Assembly (NCBI GenBank): GCA_020635815.1
Contig: JACJZB010000001.1
Coordinates: 124,001-188,000, forward strand
Length of the DNA stretch: 64,000 bases
Origin: Flavobacteriales bacterium
Lineage (GTDB): Bacteria > Bacteroidota > Bacteroidia > Flavobacteriales_E > Vicingaceae
Direction of reading: 5' to 3'
The notes beneath the pieces were generated by a model. It was not told the DNA's origin. It saw nothing but the letters and a program-made list of their open reading frames with translations, and did no database searches. The position numbers were made by a program, and so were the translations under genes. Below are positions 18,092-27,935 of the stretch, in pieces. Position 1 is the stretch's first letter; every line of letters begins with the position of its first letter.

Positions 18092-19303
18092 ATGAATATA
18101 CACGAATATCAAGGAAAATCATTGTTAAAAGGTTATGGTGTTGCAATTCAAGAAGGAATTGTTGCAGATACACCTGAGCAAGCAGTAGAAGCTGCAAAAG
18201 AATTAAATAAACAAACAGGAACAGAGTGGTTTGTTGTTAAGGCTCAAATACATGCAGGAGGTAGAGGAAAAGGTACTGTAACTGAAACTGGCTCGCATGG
18301 AGTTGTTTTGGCAAAAGGACTAGATAAGGTTGAAGATATTGCGAAAGGTATTTTAGGTGGTCACTTAGTTACTGCCCAAACCAATGCTAAAGGAAAAAAG
18401 GTAAGCAAAGTACTTATAGCTCAAGATGTTTATTACCCTGGAGAATCAGAAACAGAAGAGTTTTATATGTCTGTTCTAATGAATAGAGATTCTGGAAGAA
18501 ATGTTATTATTTATTCTCCAGAAGGGGGAATGGATATTGAGCATGTTGCAGAACACACACCACATTTAATTTTCAAAGAAGAAATTGATCCACAAATTGG
18601 TTTACAAGGATTTCAAGCAAGAAGAATTGCCTTTAATTTAGGGTTATCTGGTCAAGCATTTAAAGAAATGACAAAATTTGTATTTTCTTTATATGCAGCT
18701 TATGATGGTATTGATGCTTCGATGTTTGAAATTAACCCAGTGTTAAAAACATCAGATAATAGAATTATTGCTGTAGATTCTAAAGTAAGTGTTGATGATA
18801 GTGCATTGTACAGACATAAAAATATTGCCGAAATGCACGATCCTTCTGAGGATAACCCAGTTGAATTGGAAGCTAAAGAAGCAGGATTAAATTATGTTGA
18901 TTTAGACGGAAATGTTGGATGTATGGTTAACGGAGCTGGATTAGCAATGGCAACTATGGATATTATTAAATTATCTGGAGGAGAGCCAGCTAACTTTCTA
19001 GATGTTGGAGGTACTGCTGATGCAGAAAGAGTTGAGAAAGCTTTTAGAATGATATTAAAAGATCCTAATGTAAAGGCTATTTTAATTAATATTTTTGGTG
19101 GTATTGTAAGATGTGATAGAGTTGCACAAGGAGTAGTAGATGCTTATAAAAGTATTGGAAACATTCCTGTACCAATTATTGTTCGTTTACAAGGAACTAA
19201 CGCAGAAGAAGCTAAGAAATTAATTGACGAATCAGGATTAGATGTTCACTCAGCAGTATTGTTAAAAGAAGCTGCAGCTAAAGTGAGTGAGGTTTTAGCA
19301 TAA
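18092..19303 (+). CDS. sucC: Succinyl-CoA synthetase (ADP-forming) beta subunit
   Basis: 403 residues, full length. Starts with the conserved MNIHEYQGK, followed by the ATP-grasp domain with AQIHAGGRGKG (about 48-58), EINPV in the metal site and the C-terminal CoA-ligase domain with FGGIVRCDRVA. It converts succinyl-CoA to succinate with nucleotide triphosphate formation in the TCA cycle. The alpha subunit gene sucD is not adjacent: a strong terminator follows. Start fixed by the conserved N-terminus. Confidence 0.97.
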   Translation: MNIHEYQGKSLLKGYGVAIQEGIVADTPEQAVEAAKELNKQTGTEWFVVKAQIHAGGRGKGTVTETGSHGVVLAKGLDKVEDIAKGILGGHLVTAQTNAKGKKVSKVLIAQDVYYPGESETEEFYMSVLMNRDSGRNVIIYSPEGGMDIEHVAEHTPHLIFKEEIDPQIGLQGFQARRIAFNLGLSGQAFKEMTKFVFSLYAAYDGIDASMFEINPVLKTSDNRIIAVDSKVSVDDSALYRHKNIAEMHDPSEDNPVELEAKEAGLNYVDLDGNVGCMVNGAGLAMATMDIIKLSGGEPANFLDVGGTADAERVEKAFRMILKDPNVKAILINIFGGIVRCDRVAQGVVDAYKSIGNIPVPIIVRLQGTNAEEAKKLIDESGLDVHSAVLLKEAAAKVSEVLA

Positions 19304-19322
19304 TATCTTAAACATATTGCAT

Positions 19323-19355
19323 AAAAAATCCCGAACCATTGGTTCGGGATTTTTT
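19323..19355. terminator. Bidirectional terminator between sucC and the M43 protease gene
   Basis: Stem AAATCCCGAACC / GGTTCGGGATTT with a 3 nt loop and A and T runs on each side. It serves both convergent genes. Confidence 0.9.
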
Positions 19356-19374
19356 ATACTGTTATTTTCTACGT

Positions 19375-20721
19375 TTATTGATTAACAACTTTCTTTACTA
19401 AAGTTTCATTCTCAGATGAGAACTTTAAGAAATAAATTCCTTTTGTAGGAAGTTGAATTTGAGTTTTATTTAAGAAATAAGGAACAATTTCTTGACCTAA
19501 ATTATTGTAAACAGTTAATTTGAAATTAGTATTATCACTTTCTATGTTTATCACTCCATGTGAAGGATTGGGATAAATACTAACTGAATTTTCAAAATTA
19601 TTTTCTTCAACAGCGGTTAGGCAAATTAACCCAGAGGAAGTAAGTAAGCCAGCTCTTTCATTATCCAAAACAGCTCTCATAATACTTATTTGTCCTTGAG
19701 TAAAACTATTCTGGCAGTCTTGGTCAGAATAATCCATATAGTTTTCAACCATATCTGGTAAATCACCAATACCAGGAATTGTATCTGTACATGAATTTCT
19801 AGCTATATCACAACCTTGAGCAGATTGATCACAGTTAGGAGTGTCATTTAATCCATCATCATCTCCACAAATACTTCCCAATATACCTCCGAAAGTATTT
19901 TCAGCACAATGTCTAACCCCTAAATAATGACCAACCTCATGGGTAACAGTTCGTCCATTAACAACCATCCCTCCAGGGAAAACGTTGGGATTATTTCTTC
20001 CAAAAGCATTGTATTGAATAACAGCACCATCTTGCAATTCTGCAGGAACTGAACCAGAAGGCCAGTTAGAGAGTCCTGCAGGAGGAGTAGCAACACCAAG
20101 TAACGATGGAGAAGCTGCACCACCATTAATGTCGCCAACCCAAATATTTAAGTATTCAGAAGGTCTCCATGGGTCAGAACCACCTTGACTAGCTTGTTGT
20201 ATTTTACCAATAGAAGCCATGTCAGGAAAAAAACCACCGCCAAAAGTTGCCGAAGTTTCAGTTCTTACAATACCAGTTGTAAAATTACCATTAGTATCTA
20301 CACATGCTAACTGAAATTGAATATCTGCACTACCAACTAAAGGTAAAAACTCAGCTCTTAAATTAGAGGTGTCCAAGTTTGTTCTAGAATAATCTTCATT
20401 TAAAACATTTATTTGTTCAAATAAAACACTATCAGGTATGTTTTGGGCTGGAGTACTTGAATTCCATACCACATGAAACACAACAGGAATTGTATAGGTA
20501 ACAGGAGTTTTTTTACTTGTAACACTATTGGTTGAATTAGCTTTTTGTAAAAGATTTCTATAGATGTTATCTGCTTGTTCTTTATAATTCGGATTTAAGC
20601 TATTTTGGTATTCTATGGCATGATTAAAGCCACATTGGTCACTAATTTGTTGAGCATTTACAGTATATGATAAGCAAGTTGCCAAACAAAATACTGTAGA
20701 AAGTTTAAAAATATCCCTCAT
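19375..20721 (-). CDS. Secreted M43 (pappalysin-type) zinc metalloprotease, T9SS cargo
   Basis: 448 residues from the ATG at 20721; an upstream TTG would add three residues. Signal peptide ending in YTVNAQ, propeptide, then a metzincin catalytic domain with the long zinc motif HEVGHYLGVRH (near residue 262) and a Met-turn ENYMDY (about 325-330). The C-terminus (about 375-448, starting with SIYPNPSHGVINIES and ending with FSSENETLVKKVV) is a type A T9SS sorting domain, removed on secretion. Cys-rich loops around the active site are typical of M43. Predicted extracellular or cell-surface protease. Confidence 0.93.
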   Translation of the reverse strand: MRDIFKLSTVFCLATCLSYTVNAQQISDQCGFNHAIEYQNSLNPNYKEQADNIYRNLLQKANSTNSVTSKKTPVTYTIPVVFHVVWNSSTPAQNIPDSVLFEQINVLNEDYSRTNLDTSNLRAEFLPLVGSADIQFQLACVDTNGNFTTGIVRTETSATFGGGFFPDMASIGKIQQASQGGSDPWRPSEYLNIWVGDINGGAASPSLLGVATPPAGLSNWPSGSVPAELQDGAVIQYNAFGRNNPNVFPGGMVVNGRTVTHEVGHYLGVRHCAENTFGGILGSICGDDDGLNDTPNCDQSAQGCDIARNSCTDTIPGIGDLPDMVENYMDYSDQDCQNSFTQGQISIMRAVLDNERAGLLTSSGLICLTAVEENNFENSVSIYPNPSHGVINIESDNTNFKLTVYNNLGQEIVPYFLNKTQIQLPTKGIYFLKFSSENETLVKKVVNQ

Positions 20722-20898
20722 AATTTGCAATTTATTGTTTTGTAAAGTTTTAGTTTCGCATTAAAGGTAATGAAGATATTATTGTAAACATTTACATTCC
20801 TTTAATATTTACATAAAAGTATTATTTTGTTAAATTTTTACAAACTATTGTTAAAATATATTTAGGAGGTTTACCAACCTTATTATCATTAGAAATAT

Positions 20899-20906
20899 TA
20901 AATTTG
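20899..20906 (+). promoter_or_regulatory. Candidate -7 box for ffh
   Basis: TAAATTTG fits TAnnTTTG and lies 26 nt before the ffh ATG. The -33 element is not obvious. The rest of the 210 nt gap shows nothing else. Confidence 0.4.
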
Positions 20907-20932
20907 TGTACTAAAGAAAATACAACAAAAAT

Positions 20933-22264
20933 ATGTTTGATAGTTTATCTGATAAGTTAGAAAGAGCCTTTAAGGTATTAAAAGGGCAAGGGCAAGTAAC
21001 GGAAATAAATATAGCTGAGACAATAAAAGAGATCAGAAGAGCTTTACTTGATGCAGATGTTAGTTACAAAGTAGCAAAACAATTTACAGATACGGTTAAA
21101 GAAAAAGCTTTAGGTCAAAACGTAATTAATGCTGTATCTCCAAATCAATTAATGGTTAAGATTACCCATGATGAGTTGGCTCAACTAATGGGGGGAGGTA
21201 AGGCTGATATTAATATTTCTGGAAATCCAGCTATAATTTTAATTTCAGGGTTACAAGGTTCTGGTAAAACCACATTCTCAGGAAAACTAGCTAATTATTT
21301 AAAAACTAAAAAAGGAAAATCTCCTTTATTGGTTGCTGGTGATGTATATCGACCAGCCGCTATTGACCAATTGCACGTACTGGGAGAACAAGTGGGAGTA
21401 GAAGTATGGAGTGATAAAGAAAATAAAAATCCAGTTGATATTGCCAAACAAGCAGTTGTCCATGCAAAAAGCAAGGGGCATAATGTTGTAATTATTGATA
21501 CCGCAGGTCGTTTAGCTATAGATGAGCAAATGATGAATGAGATTGAGCAGGTAAAGAAAGCTGTAAACCCTCAAGAAACATTATTTGTTGTAGATGCTAT
21601 GACGGGGCAAGATGCTGTAAACACAGCTAAAGCATTTAATGATAAATTAGATTTTGATGGAGTTGTATTAACCAAATTAGATGGTGATACAAGAGGAGGA
21701 GCAGCACTATCAATTAGAACTGTAGTTGATAAACCAATTAAATTTGTTGGTACAGGAGAAAAGATGGAAGCATTAGATGTTTTCTACCCTGAGCGTATGG
21801 CAGACAGAATTTTGGGGATGGGTGATGTTGTGAGTTTAGTAGAAAGAGCTCAAGAACAATATGATGAAGAAGCGGCAAGAAAACTTCAAAAGAAAATTGC
21901 AAAAAATCAGTTTGATTTTAATGATTTTATGAGTCAGATAGCTCAGATTAAAAAGATGGGAAATGTTAAAGATTTGATGGGTATGATACCTGGTGTTGGT
22001 AAAGCAATGAAAGGTGTAGATATTGATGATGATGCCTTTAAAGGTATTGAAGCAATTATACAATCGATGACTCCCTATGAGAGAGAGAATCCAAAATCAT
22101 TAACAGGAAGCAGAAGAAAAAGAATTGCTGGAGGTAGTGGAACATCCATTCAAGAGGTAAATCGATTAGTAAAGCAATTCGATCAAACAAGTAAAATGAT
22201 GCGTATGATGGGAGATAAGTCGAAGATGGCTAAGATGATGAAAAATATGCCTAAACAACGATAA
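20933..22264 (+). CDS. ffh: Signal recognition particle protein Ffh
   Basis: 443 residues, full length. N-domain helices, GTPase domain with G1 GLQGSGKTT (about 104-112), DTAGR, TKLDGD, and the Met-rich M domain with helix-turn-helix GSRRKRIAGGSG and the tail KMMKNMPKQR. Ffh binds signal sequences and 4.5S RNA and hands ribosomes to FtsY. Followed 2 nt later by folD. Confidence 0.98.
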   Translation: MFDSLSDKLERAFKVLKGQGQVTEINIAETIKEIRRALLDADVSYKVAKQFTDTVKEKALGQNVINAVSPNQLMVKITHDELAQLMGGGKADINISGNPAIILISGLQGSGKTTFSGKLANYLKTKKGKSPLLVAGDVYRPAAIDQLHVLGEQVGVEVWSDKENKNPVDIAKQAVVHAKSKGHNVVIIDTAGRLAIDEQMMNEIEQVKKAVNPQETLFVVDAMTGQDAVNTAKAFNDKLDFDGVVLTKLDGDTRGGAALSIRTVVDKPIKFVGTGEKMEALDVFYPERMADRILGMGDVVSLVERAQEQYDEEAARKLQKKIAKNQFDFNDFMSQIAQIKKMGNVKDLMGMIPGVGKAMKGVDIDDDAFKGIEAIIQSMTPYERENPKSLTGSRRKRIAGGSGTSIQEVNRLVKQFDQTSKMMRMMGDKSKMAKMMKNMPKQR

Positions 22265-22266
22265 TT

Positions 22267-23148
22267 ATGAGCAATCCAACAATAGTAAGTGGAAAAGAAG
22301 TAGCTAATAAAGTAAAAGAAGAAATTGCTTTAGCGGTTAAACAACTTAAAAAGAATGGAGGTAAAATACCCCATTTAGCCGCAATACTTGTTGGAAATGA
22401 TGGTGCAAGTCAAACTTATGTAAATGCAAAAGTGAAAGCCTGTGAGAAAGTAGGGTTTGAATCAACATTGGTGCAATTAGATGCTAACATTACTGAACAA
22501 GAATTATTGATAGAAGTTGAAAAACTAAATAACAATAATGCTATTGATGGTTATATCGTTCAATTACCTTTACCAAAACATATTGACGAACAAAAAGTAA
22601 CAGAAGCTATTGACCCCAAAAAAGATGTCGATGGATTTCATCCTGTTAGTTTAGGGAAAATGTTACTTGATTTGCCAAGTTTTTTGCCAGCAACTCCTTA
22701 TGGTATTACAGAAATGTTGAAACATTACAACATTCCAACAGAAGGTAAACATTGTGTTGTAATTGGTCGTAGCCATATCGTAGGTTCACCAATGAGTGTA
22801 TTAATGGCTCGTAATACTTACCCAGGAAACTGTACGGTAACCATTACACATAGCAGAACTCAAAACTTAAAAGCAATTACTTTACAAGCTGATATTTTAA
22901 TCGTAGCAATTGGTAAACCAGAATTTGTTACTGCTGATATGGTTAAAGAAGGTGCAACCGTTATTGATGTAGGAATTCATCGAGTAGAAGATAACTCTAA
23001 AAAATCTGGATTTAGTTTGCTAGGAGATGTAAAATTTGATGAAGTTGCTCCAAAATGTGCTTTTATTTCGCCTGTACCTGGAGGTGTAGGACCAATGACT
23101 ATTGCTAGTTTGTTGAAAAATACCTTGTTAGCTGTTCAGCTAAAATAA
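22267..23148 (+). CDS. folD: Bifunctional methylenetetrahydrofolate dehydrogenase/cyclohydrolase FolD
   Basis: 293 residues. Catalytic YVNAKVKACEKVG (Tyr and Lys), QLPLPKH, DVDGFHP, the NADP-binding GRSHIVGSP and the terminal PVPGGVGPMT are all present. Interconverts 5,10-methylene- and 10-formyl-tetrahydrofolate in the cytoplasm. Two nt separate it from ffh, so one transcript. Confidence 0.97.
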   Translation: MSNPTIVSGKEVANKVKEEIALAVKQLKKNGGKIPHLAAILVGNDGASQTYVNAKVKACEKVGFESTLVQLDANITEQELLIEVEKLNNNNAIDGYIVQLPLPKHIDEQKVTEAIDPKKDVDGFHPVSLGKMLLDLPSFLPATPYGITEMLKHYNIPTEGKHCVVIGRSHIVGSPMSVLMARNTYPGNCTVTITHSRTQNLKAITLQADILIVAIGKPEFVTADMVKEGATVIDVGIHRVEDNSKKSGFSLLGDVKFDEVAPKCAFISPVPGGVGPMTIASLLKNTLLAVQLK

Positions 23149-23233
23149 GTAATCAGATTAAGCATTAATAATTAGTATTACAATTATTTTTTTTCATAAA
23201 TTGAGGTTATTAAAATAAAAACTGATTTCAATT

Positions 23234-26200
23234 TTGAAAAACATAGATAATTATAGTGATTTATTATTAAAATCACATGAATTAACGAAATCTGGGATAT
23301 GGGTTTGGGATGTTATTACCAATAAAATTACTTGGGATAATATGTTGCACTCTATTTTTGAATCACCTAAGAATTACACCCCAAATTTTGAGGAATACAT
23401 CTCTACAATAAATGAAAAAGATCGAGAAGGTGCTTTAAAATCAATACAAGAGGCATTAAGTAACAAAACAACATTTACCAATCAGTATAGTATATACACA
23501 TTTAAAAATCAATTAAAACATATTCAAACTTTTGGAAATGTACAGCTTAATAATAAGGGTGAAGTTGTAAAAATGATGGGAGTTTGTATGGATATTACAT
23601 CGCATAAAAGTCAGGAAATTGAACTAAAAACAATAACCAATATAATTTCTACAGTTGGAGGTCAAGAATATTTTGATAAAGTTACCCAAGAGTTAACAAA
23701 ATTGCTAGCCGTTAAATACGCTTTAGTTGGAGAATACAATGAAGAAAATCATTCAATTACAACATTAGGATATGCTATTGAAGGGAAACTTCAAAATAAT
23801 TTCGAATATCAATTAACCTACACACCCTGTGATGTAGTCGTTAATAAAGGAATGAGTATTTATCATCAAGATATTAAGCATCATTTTCCTAAAGATGAGT
23901 TTTTAAAAACACATCACATAGAATCATATATTGGTATTCCATTATACCTTAAAGGTGAGTTAGCTGGTATTGTTGTTTTGATGGATGATAAACCACTAAA
24001 GAAAATAAACGAAAAAGAAACGATATTAAAGGCAATTATAGATCGTACCCAAACAGAAATAGAACGAATTATATCGGACAGAAGAATAAAAGAAGTAAAT
24101 AATAAGTTTGAAACCGTAATAAAAGGAACAAGCACAGGTCTTTGGGAGTGGAATTTAATAACAAATGAAGTAAAGTTTAATGAAGAATGGGCTGCATTGT
24201 TGGGTTATGAGTTAGATGAAATAAAACAAGATTTTTCATTTTGGGAAGAGAATGTACATCCTGAAGATCTAAAAGATGCGGTAAAAAGAGTTTCGGCTTA
24301 TTTGCAAGGAGAGAGTGAGACATACAGTTTTATTCATCGTATGAAACATAAAAATGGAGAATGGCTACATATACTTACACAGGGTTCGATTGTGCAAAGG
24401 CAACAAGATGGTACTCCAATACTTTTTATGGGTACTCACACCAATGTAAATAAGCAAGAACAGTACCTACAAACCATTACTGAGTATGAAAAGTATTTTT
24501 CTGTATCAATGGATGTTATGAGTGTTGCTAATGGAGAATACTACATAAAGATAAATTCAAAATTTACTGAAGTGTTGGGATATACCCAAGAAGATTTAGC
24601 TTCTCAACCTTTTACAAATTTAATTCATCCTGATGATCTTGATAAAACTTACTCGGAAATAAAGAAAATAACCAGTGGTGAGCCAACAACACAATTTATT
24701 AACCGCTATAGATGTAAAGATGGGAATTATAAACACTTGATGTGGACTGCAAAATCTGACCCCAAAACAGGTTTGCGTTATGGTGCTGCAAGAGACATTA
24801 CAGAATTAGTAGAAGCTAAAGAAAGATCTCAACAATATTTAGATATATTATATTCATCTTTAAATGAAATGTATATCATTGATGCTGAAACACTACATTT
24901 TATTGATGCCAATATTGGTGCTCAAAATAATATTGGATTTACGGTTGAAGAACTCAAAAGATATACATCTGTAGATTTAAAACCAGATATTGAACTTGAA
25001 GATTTACAAAGAATAGTTGAACCACTTATTTCAGGAGAAAAAAAACACATAACTTTTGAAACTAGACATTTACGTAAAGACGGAAGTACCTATATGGCGT
25101 TTGTTAATTTACAACTCACTAAATTAGGAACTAAAGATGTTTTTGTGGCACTAGCACTAGATATAACTAATCGAATCAATCAAGAAAAAGAACTAAAAGA
25201 AACCAAGCAAAATCTTGAAAATATTGTTGATTATGCTAATGTAGGTATAGCTTATGCTTCTGGAAATGCCCAATTAATATCAGTTAATCCAAAATTTGTA
25301 GAGATTTTAGAATATGAAGACTCGACAGAACTTATTGGTAAGCCTATTGCAGAATTTACTATAACCGAAGATTTTGAAAAGGAATTAATTCTTTTAAATG
25401 AGATAGTAGAAGGGAAAAGAGATACATACCAAATAGAGAAAAGATATGTAACTAAAAATAAAAATATTAAATGGGTTGATTTACATGTGTCTGTTATTAG
25501 AGCTGAGAATGGAAAACTAATTAACTTTGTTAGTTTGGTTGCTGATATTACAGAAAGAAAAGAAAATCAAGAGAAGTTAGCTCGAATAGAAAATGAAAGA
25601 TTTCTAGTTGCTATTCAGACTGAAGAAAATGAAAGAAAACGCATATCTCAGGACTTACACGATGGGTTAGGTCAAACAATTGCGGCTGCAAGTTTATACA
25701 TTAATACATTAGACGATTTGGTGAAAAACCAATTAGATGAAGAAACGTATGCTATTTTTAAGACAGGTAAAGACCTTGTTAATAAATCAGCTAAAGAAAC
25801 CCGAATGGTTAGTCACAATATTATGCCTCCTTCATTAAATCAATTTGGGTTAAATGAATCAATTAATGAATTAATAAGTAACTATCAAAAAATAAATGAA
25901 AACATTAATATTACTTACAGTTCTAATATTAACAATTATAGGTTTAAACAAGAAATAGAACTTTCTTTGTATCGGGTTGTACAGGAGTTAATTAATAATG
26001 CATATAAACATTCTAAAGCTCAAAATATTTATGTCTCAGCTTTAATTAATAATAAAATATGTGAGATTATGGTTAAAGATGATGGTGTTGGTTTTAATTA
26101 TGACGAGATTAAACTCGAAAAAAAATCTGGTATTGGGTTGAGAAATATTGAGCAGAGGATATATGCGATAAATGGAAAACTTGAAATTAATTATAAAAGT

Positions 26201-26236
26201 AAGGGTGTAGAGTTCCTAATTACAAAAGAGTTATAA
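23234..26236 (+). CDS. Orphan cytoplasmic multi-PAS/GAF histidine kinase
   Basis: 1000 residues. Domain order: PAS (about 10-130), GAF (about 135-275), then four PAS/PAC units (about 285-410, 415-530, 535-650, 660-780), then HisKA_3 with SQDLHDGLGQ (His near 809) and HATPase_c with DDGVGFN and GIGLRNIEQR. The start codon is TTG at 23234: the first PAS domain already begins at residue 10 or so, and the next ATG would cut it. No membrane helices. No response regulator gene is adjacent. Role: integrates several cytoplasmic signals; ligands unknown. Confidence 0.9.
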   Translation: MKNIDNYSDLLLKSHELTKSGIWVWDVITNKITWDNMLHSIFESPKNYTPNFEEYISTINEKDREGALKSIQEALSNKTTFTNQYSIYTFKNQLKHIQTFGNVQLNNKGEVVKMMGVCMDITSHKSQEIELKTITNIISTVGGQEYFDKVTQELTKLLAVKYALVGEYNEENHSITTLGYAIEGKLQNNFEYQLTYTPCDVVVNKGMSIYHQDIKHHFPKDEFLKTHHIESYIGIPLYLKGELAGIVVLMDDKPLKKINEKETILKAIIDRTQTEIERIISDRRIKEVNNKFETVIKGTSTGLWEWNLITNEVKFNEEWAALLGYELDEIKQDFSFWEENVHPEDLKDAVKRVSAYLQGESETYSFIHRMKHKNGEWLHILTQGSIVQRQQDGTPILFMGTHTNVNKQEQYLQTITEYEKYFSVSMDVMSVANGEYYIKINSKFTEVLGYTQEDLASQPFTNLIHPDDLDKTYSEIKKITSGEPTTQFINRYRCKDGNYKHLMWTAKSDPKTGLRYGAARDITELVEAKERSQQYLDILYSSLNEMYIIDAETLHFIDANIGAQNNIGFTVEELKRYTSVDLKPDIELEDLQRIVEPLISGEKKHITFETRHLRKDGSTYMAFVNLQLTKLGTKDVFVALALDITNRINQEKELKETKQNLENIVDYANVGIAYASGNAQLISVNPKFVEILEYEDSTELIGKPIAEFTITEDFEKELILLNEIVEGKRDTYQIEKRYVTKNKNIKWVDLHVSVIRAENGKLINFVSLVADITERKENQEKLARIENERFLVAIQTEENERKRISQDLHDGLGQTIAAASLYINTLDDLVKNQLDEETYAIFKTGKDLVNKSAKETRMVSHNIMPPSLNQFGLNESINELISNYQKINENINITYSSNINNYRFKQEIELSLYRVVQELINNAYKHSKAQNIYVSALINNKICEIMVKDDGVGFNYDEIKLEKKSGIGLRNIEQRIYAINGKLEINYKSKGVEFLITKEL

Positions 26237-26296
26237 TTTCTACGAAATATATGATGTAATAAATCACTTTTTAGCTTTTCAATTAAAAGACTAAGT

Positions 26297-26473
26297 CTAT
26301 TTTTTTAACTCTTCAATCTCTTTTTGTAATTTATCCACTTTATCGGTTAAATCACTTAATGCTTTTAAAATTAAGATGTGCGTTTTTTTAGCATCAATTC
26401 CAACAGGGCTTGCATCGCTATGTATTACTTGTGCAATTTCGTTGTATGTTTTTTCGTCTAAATTGTAGTTCAT
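26297..26473 (-). CDS. Small unrecognised protein (58 residues)
   Basis: An ATG at 26473 opens 58 codons to a TAG at 26299. It begins MNYNLDEKTYNEIAQVIHSD, has a conserved-looking middle (SPVGIDAKKTHILILKAL) and ends in a short coiled coil DLTDKVDKLQKEIEELKK. Composition and codon use match the neighbours, and the only other content of this 301 nt gap is spacer. A possible adaptor or regulatory micro-protein; function not recognised. Confidence 0.65.
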   Translation of the reverse strand: MNYNLDEKTYNEIAQVIHSDASPVGIDAKKTHILILKALSDLTDKVDKLQKEIEELKK

Positions 26474-26537
26474 TGTTTTTTGGTGTTAATAGTTAGTGCA
26501 TTACCCCTATAATCCCATCAAGGGGATAAAAAAGGAA

Positions 26538-27821
26538 TTAATAATTGTATTTACCTTTCCATTTATCTTTTAAAAAAGTTCGATAACTAGCTTCTTTAGT
26601 GTTGTTGCCAGGTTCAAAAAGCGTTGTTCCTTTAATTTCATCAGGTAAATATTCTTGAGCCTCAAAGTTTCCTTCATAGCCATGAGAATATTTATAATTT
26701 GAACCATATCCAATATCCTTCATTAGTTTAGTTGGGGCATTTCTTAAATGTAAAGGGACTGGTAAATTGCCAGTTTTCTTTACTAATTCTTGTGCCATGT
26801 TTATTGCCATGTATGAAGCATTACTTTTTGGAGAAGTTGCTAAATAAATAGCTGTTTGAGATAATATTATACGTGATTCTGGAAAACCAATAACATTAAC
26901 TGCTTGGAAACAGTTGTTAGCAATAACCAAAGCTGTGGGGTTTGCATTCCCAATATCTTCCGATGCTAAAATCAACATTCTACGAGCTAAAAATTTAGGG
27001 TCTTCACCACCTTCTATCATTCGGGCTAACCAATATACAGCTCCATTAGGATCGCTTCCTCTAATCGATTTTATAAATGCTGATATTATATCATAATGTT
27101 GGTCACCAGTTTTGTCGTAACGTACTAAATTTTGTTGCACTGTGTTTACAACAATATCGTTGGTAATTTCAATCTTATTATTTGTAGAAAAACTATTAAT
27201 AACAATTTCTAAGGTGTTTAATAACTTCCGAGCATCTCCTCCAGATAACTGTAATAAAGATTCATATTCTTTGATGACAACTTTTTTCTTTTTAAGAAAT
27301 TCGTCTTGCGTTAAAGCAATATTTATGAGTTTTAATAAATCGTCTTTTGTTTGTTCTTTTAAAATGTAAACTTGACAACGAGAGAGAAGAGCTGAAATTA
27401 CTTCAAACGAAGGATTTTCAGTAGTAGCACCAATTAGGGTAATGGTGCCTTTTTCAACAGCTCCTAGCAGCGAATCTTGTTGCGATTTACTAAATCGATG
27501 AATTTCGTCAATAAATAATACGGGATTGTTTGTACCAAAAAACTGTTGAGATTTTGCTTTTTCAATAACTTCACGCACATCTTTAACACCAGAATTAATT
27601 GCACTTAAGGTATAAAAAGGACGCTTTAAATAATTAGCAATAATATTGGCTAATGTGGTTTTACCAACACCTGGAGGCCCCCAAAATATCATTGAAGGAA
27701 TAACACCTTTTTCGATAAAATTACGCAATGTACAACCCTCCCCAATTAAGTGTTGCTGCCCAATGTAATTTTCAAAAGTATTGGGTCTTAATCGTTCTGC
27801 TAATGGAGTTAAATTGTCGAT
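26538..27821 (-). CDS. rarA: Replication-associated recombination protein RarA (AAA+ ATPase), unusual 5' end
   Basis: Walker A GPPGVGKTT, Walker B FIDEIHRF, the sensor segment TENPSF and the C-terminal RarA/MgsA region with GSDPNGAVYWLARM and YKYSHGY are clear. RarA (WRNIP1 relative) acts at stalled forks. The first ATG in frame, at 27728, would start inside the ATPase fold, but the frame stays open further and encodes TPLAERLRPNTFENYIGQQH, the conserved RarA N-terminus (27812 downwards). Between that and the in-frame TAA at 27858-27860 there is no ATG, GTG or TTG codon. The end given here is a placeholder (ATC at 27821). A sequence error or a non-standard start are possible. Confidence 0.88.
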   Translation of the reverse strand: MDNLTPLAERLRPNTFENYIGQQHLIGEGCTLRNFIEKGVIPSMIFWGPPGVGKTTLANIIANYLKRPFYTLSAINSGVKDVREVIEKAKSQQFFGTNNPVLFIDEIHRFSKSQQDSLLGAVEKGTITLIGATTENPSFEVISALLSRCQVYILKEQTKDDLLKLINIALTQDEFLKKKKVVIKEYESLLQLSGGDARKLLNTLEIVINSFSTNNKIEITNDIVVNTVQQNLVRYDKTGDQHYDIISAFIKSIRGSDPNGAVYWLARMIEGGEDPKFLARRMLILASEDIGNANPTALVIANNCFQAVNVIGFPESRIILSQTAIYLATSPKSNASYMAINMAQELVKKTGNLPVPLHLRNAPTKLMKDIGYGSNYKYSHGYEGNFEAQEYLPDEIKGTTLFEPGNNTKEASYRTFLKDKWKGKYNY

Positions 27822-27935
27822 AGTTGTTTTTTTATTGAAGGCTAAAGTTAACCAAAATTACTAGTCATCCTATTTATGTAGAATGACCTTTTTAATGATA
27901 AAAATGGAGCAGAAAAGAATTAATTGTAAATCTAG

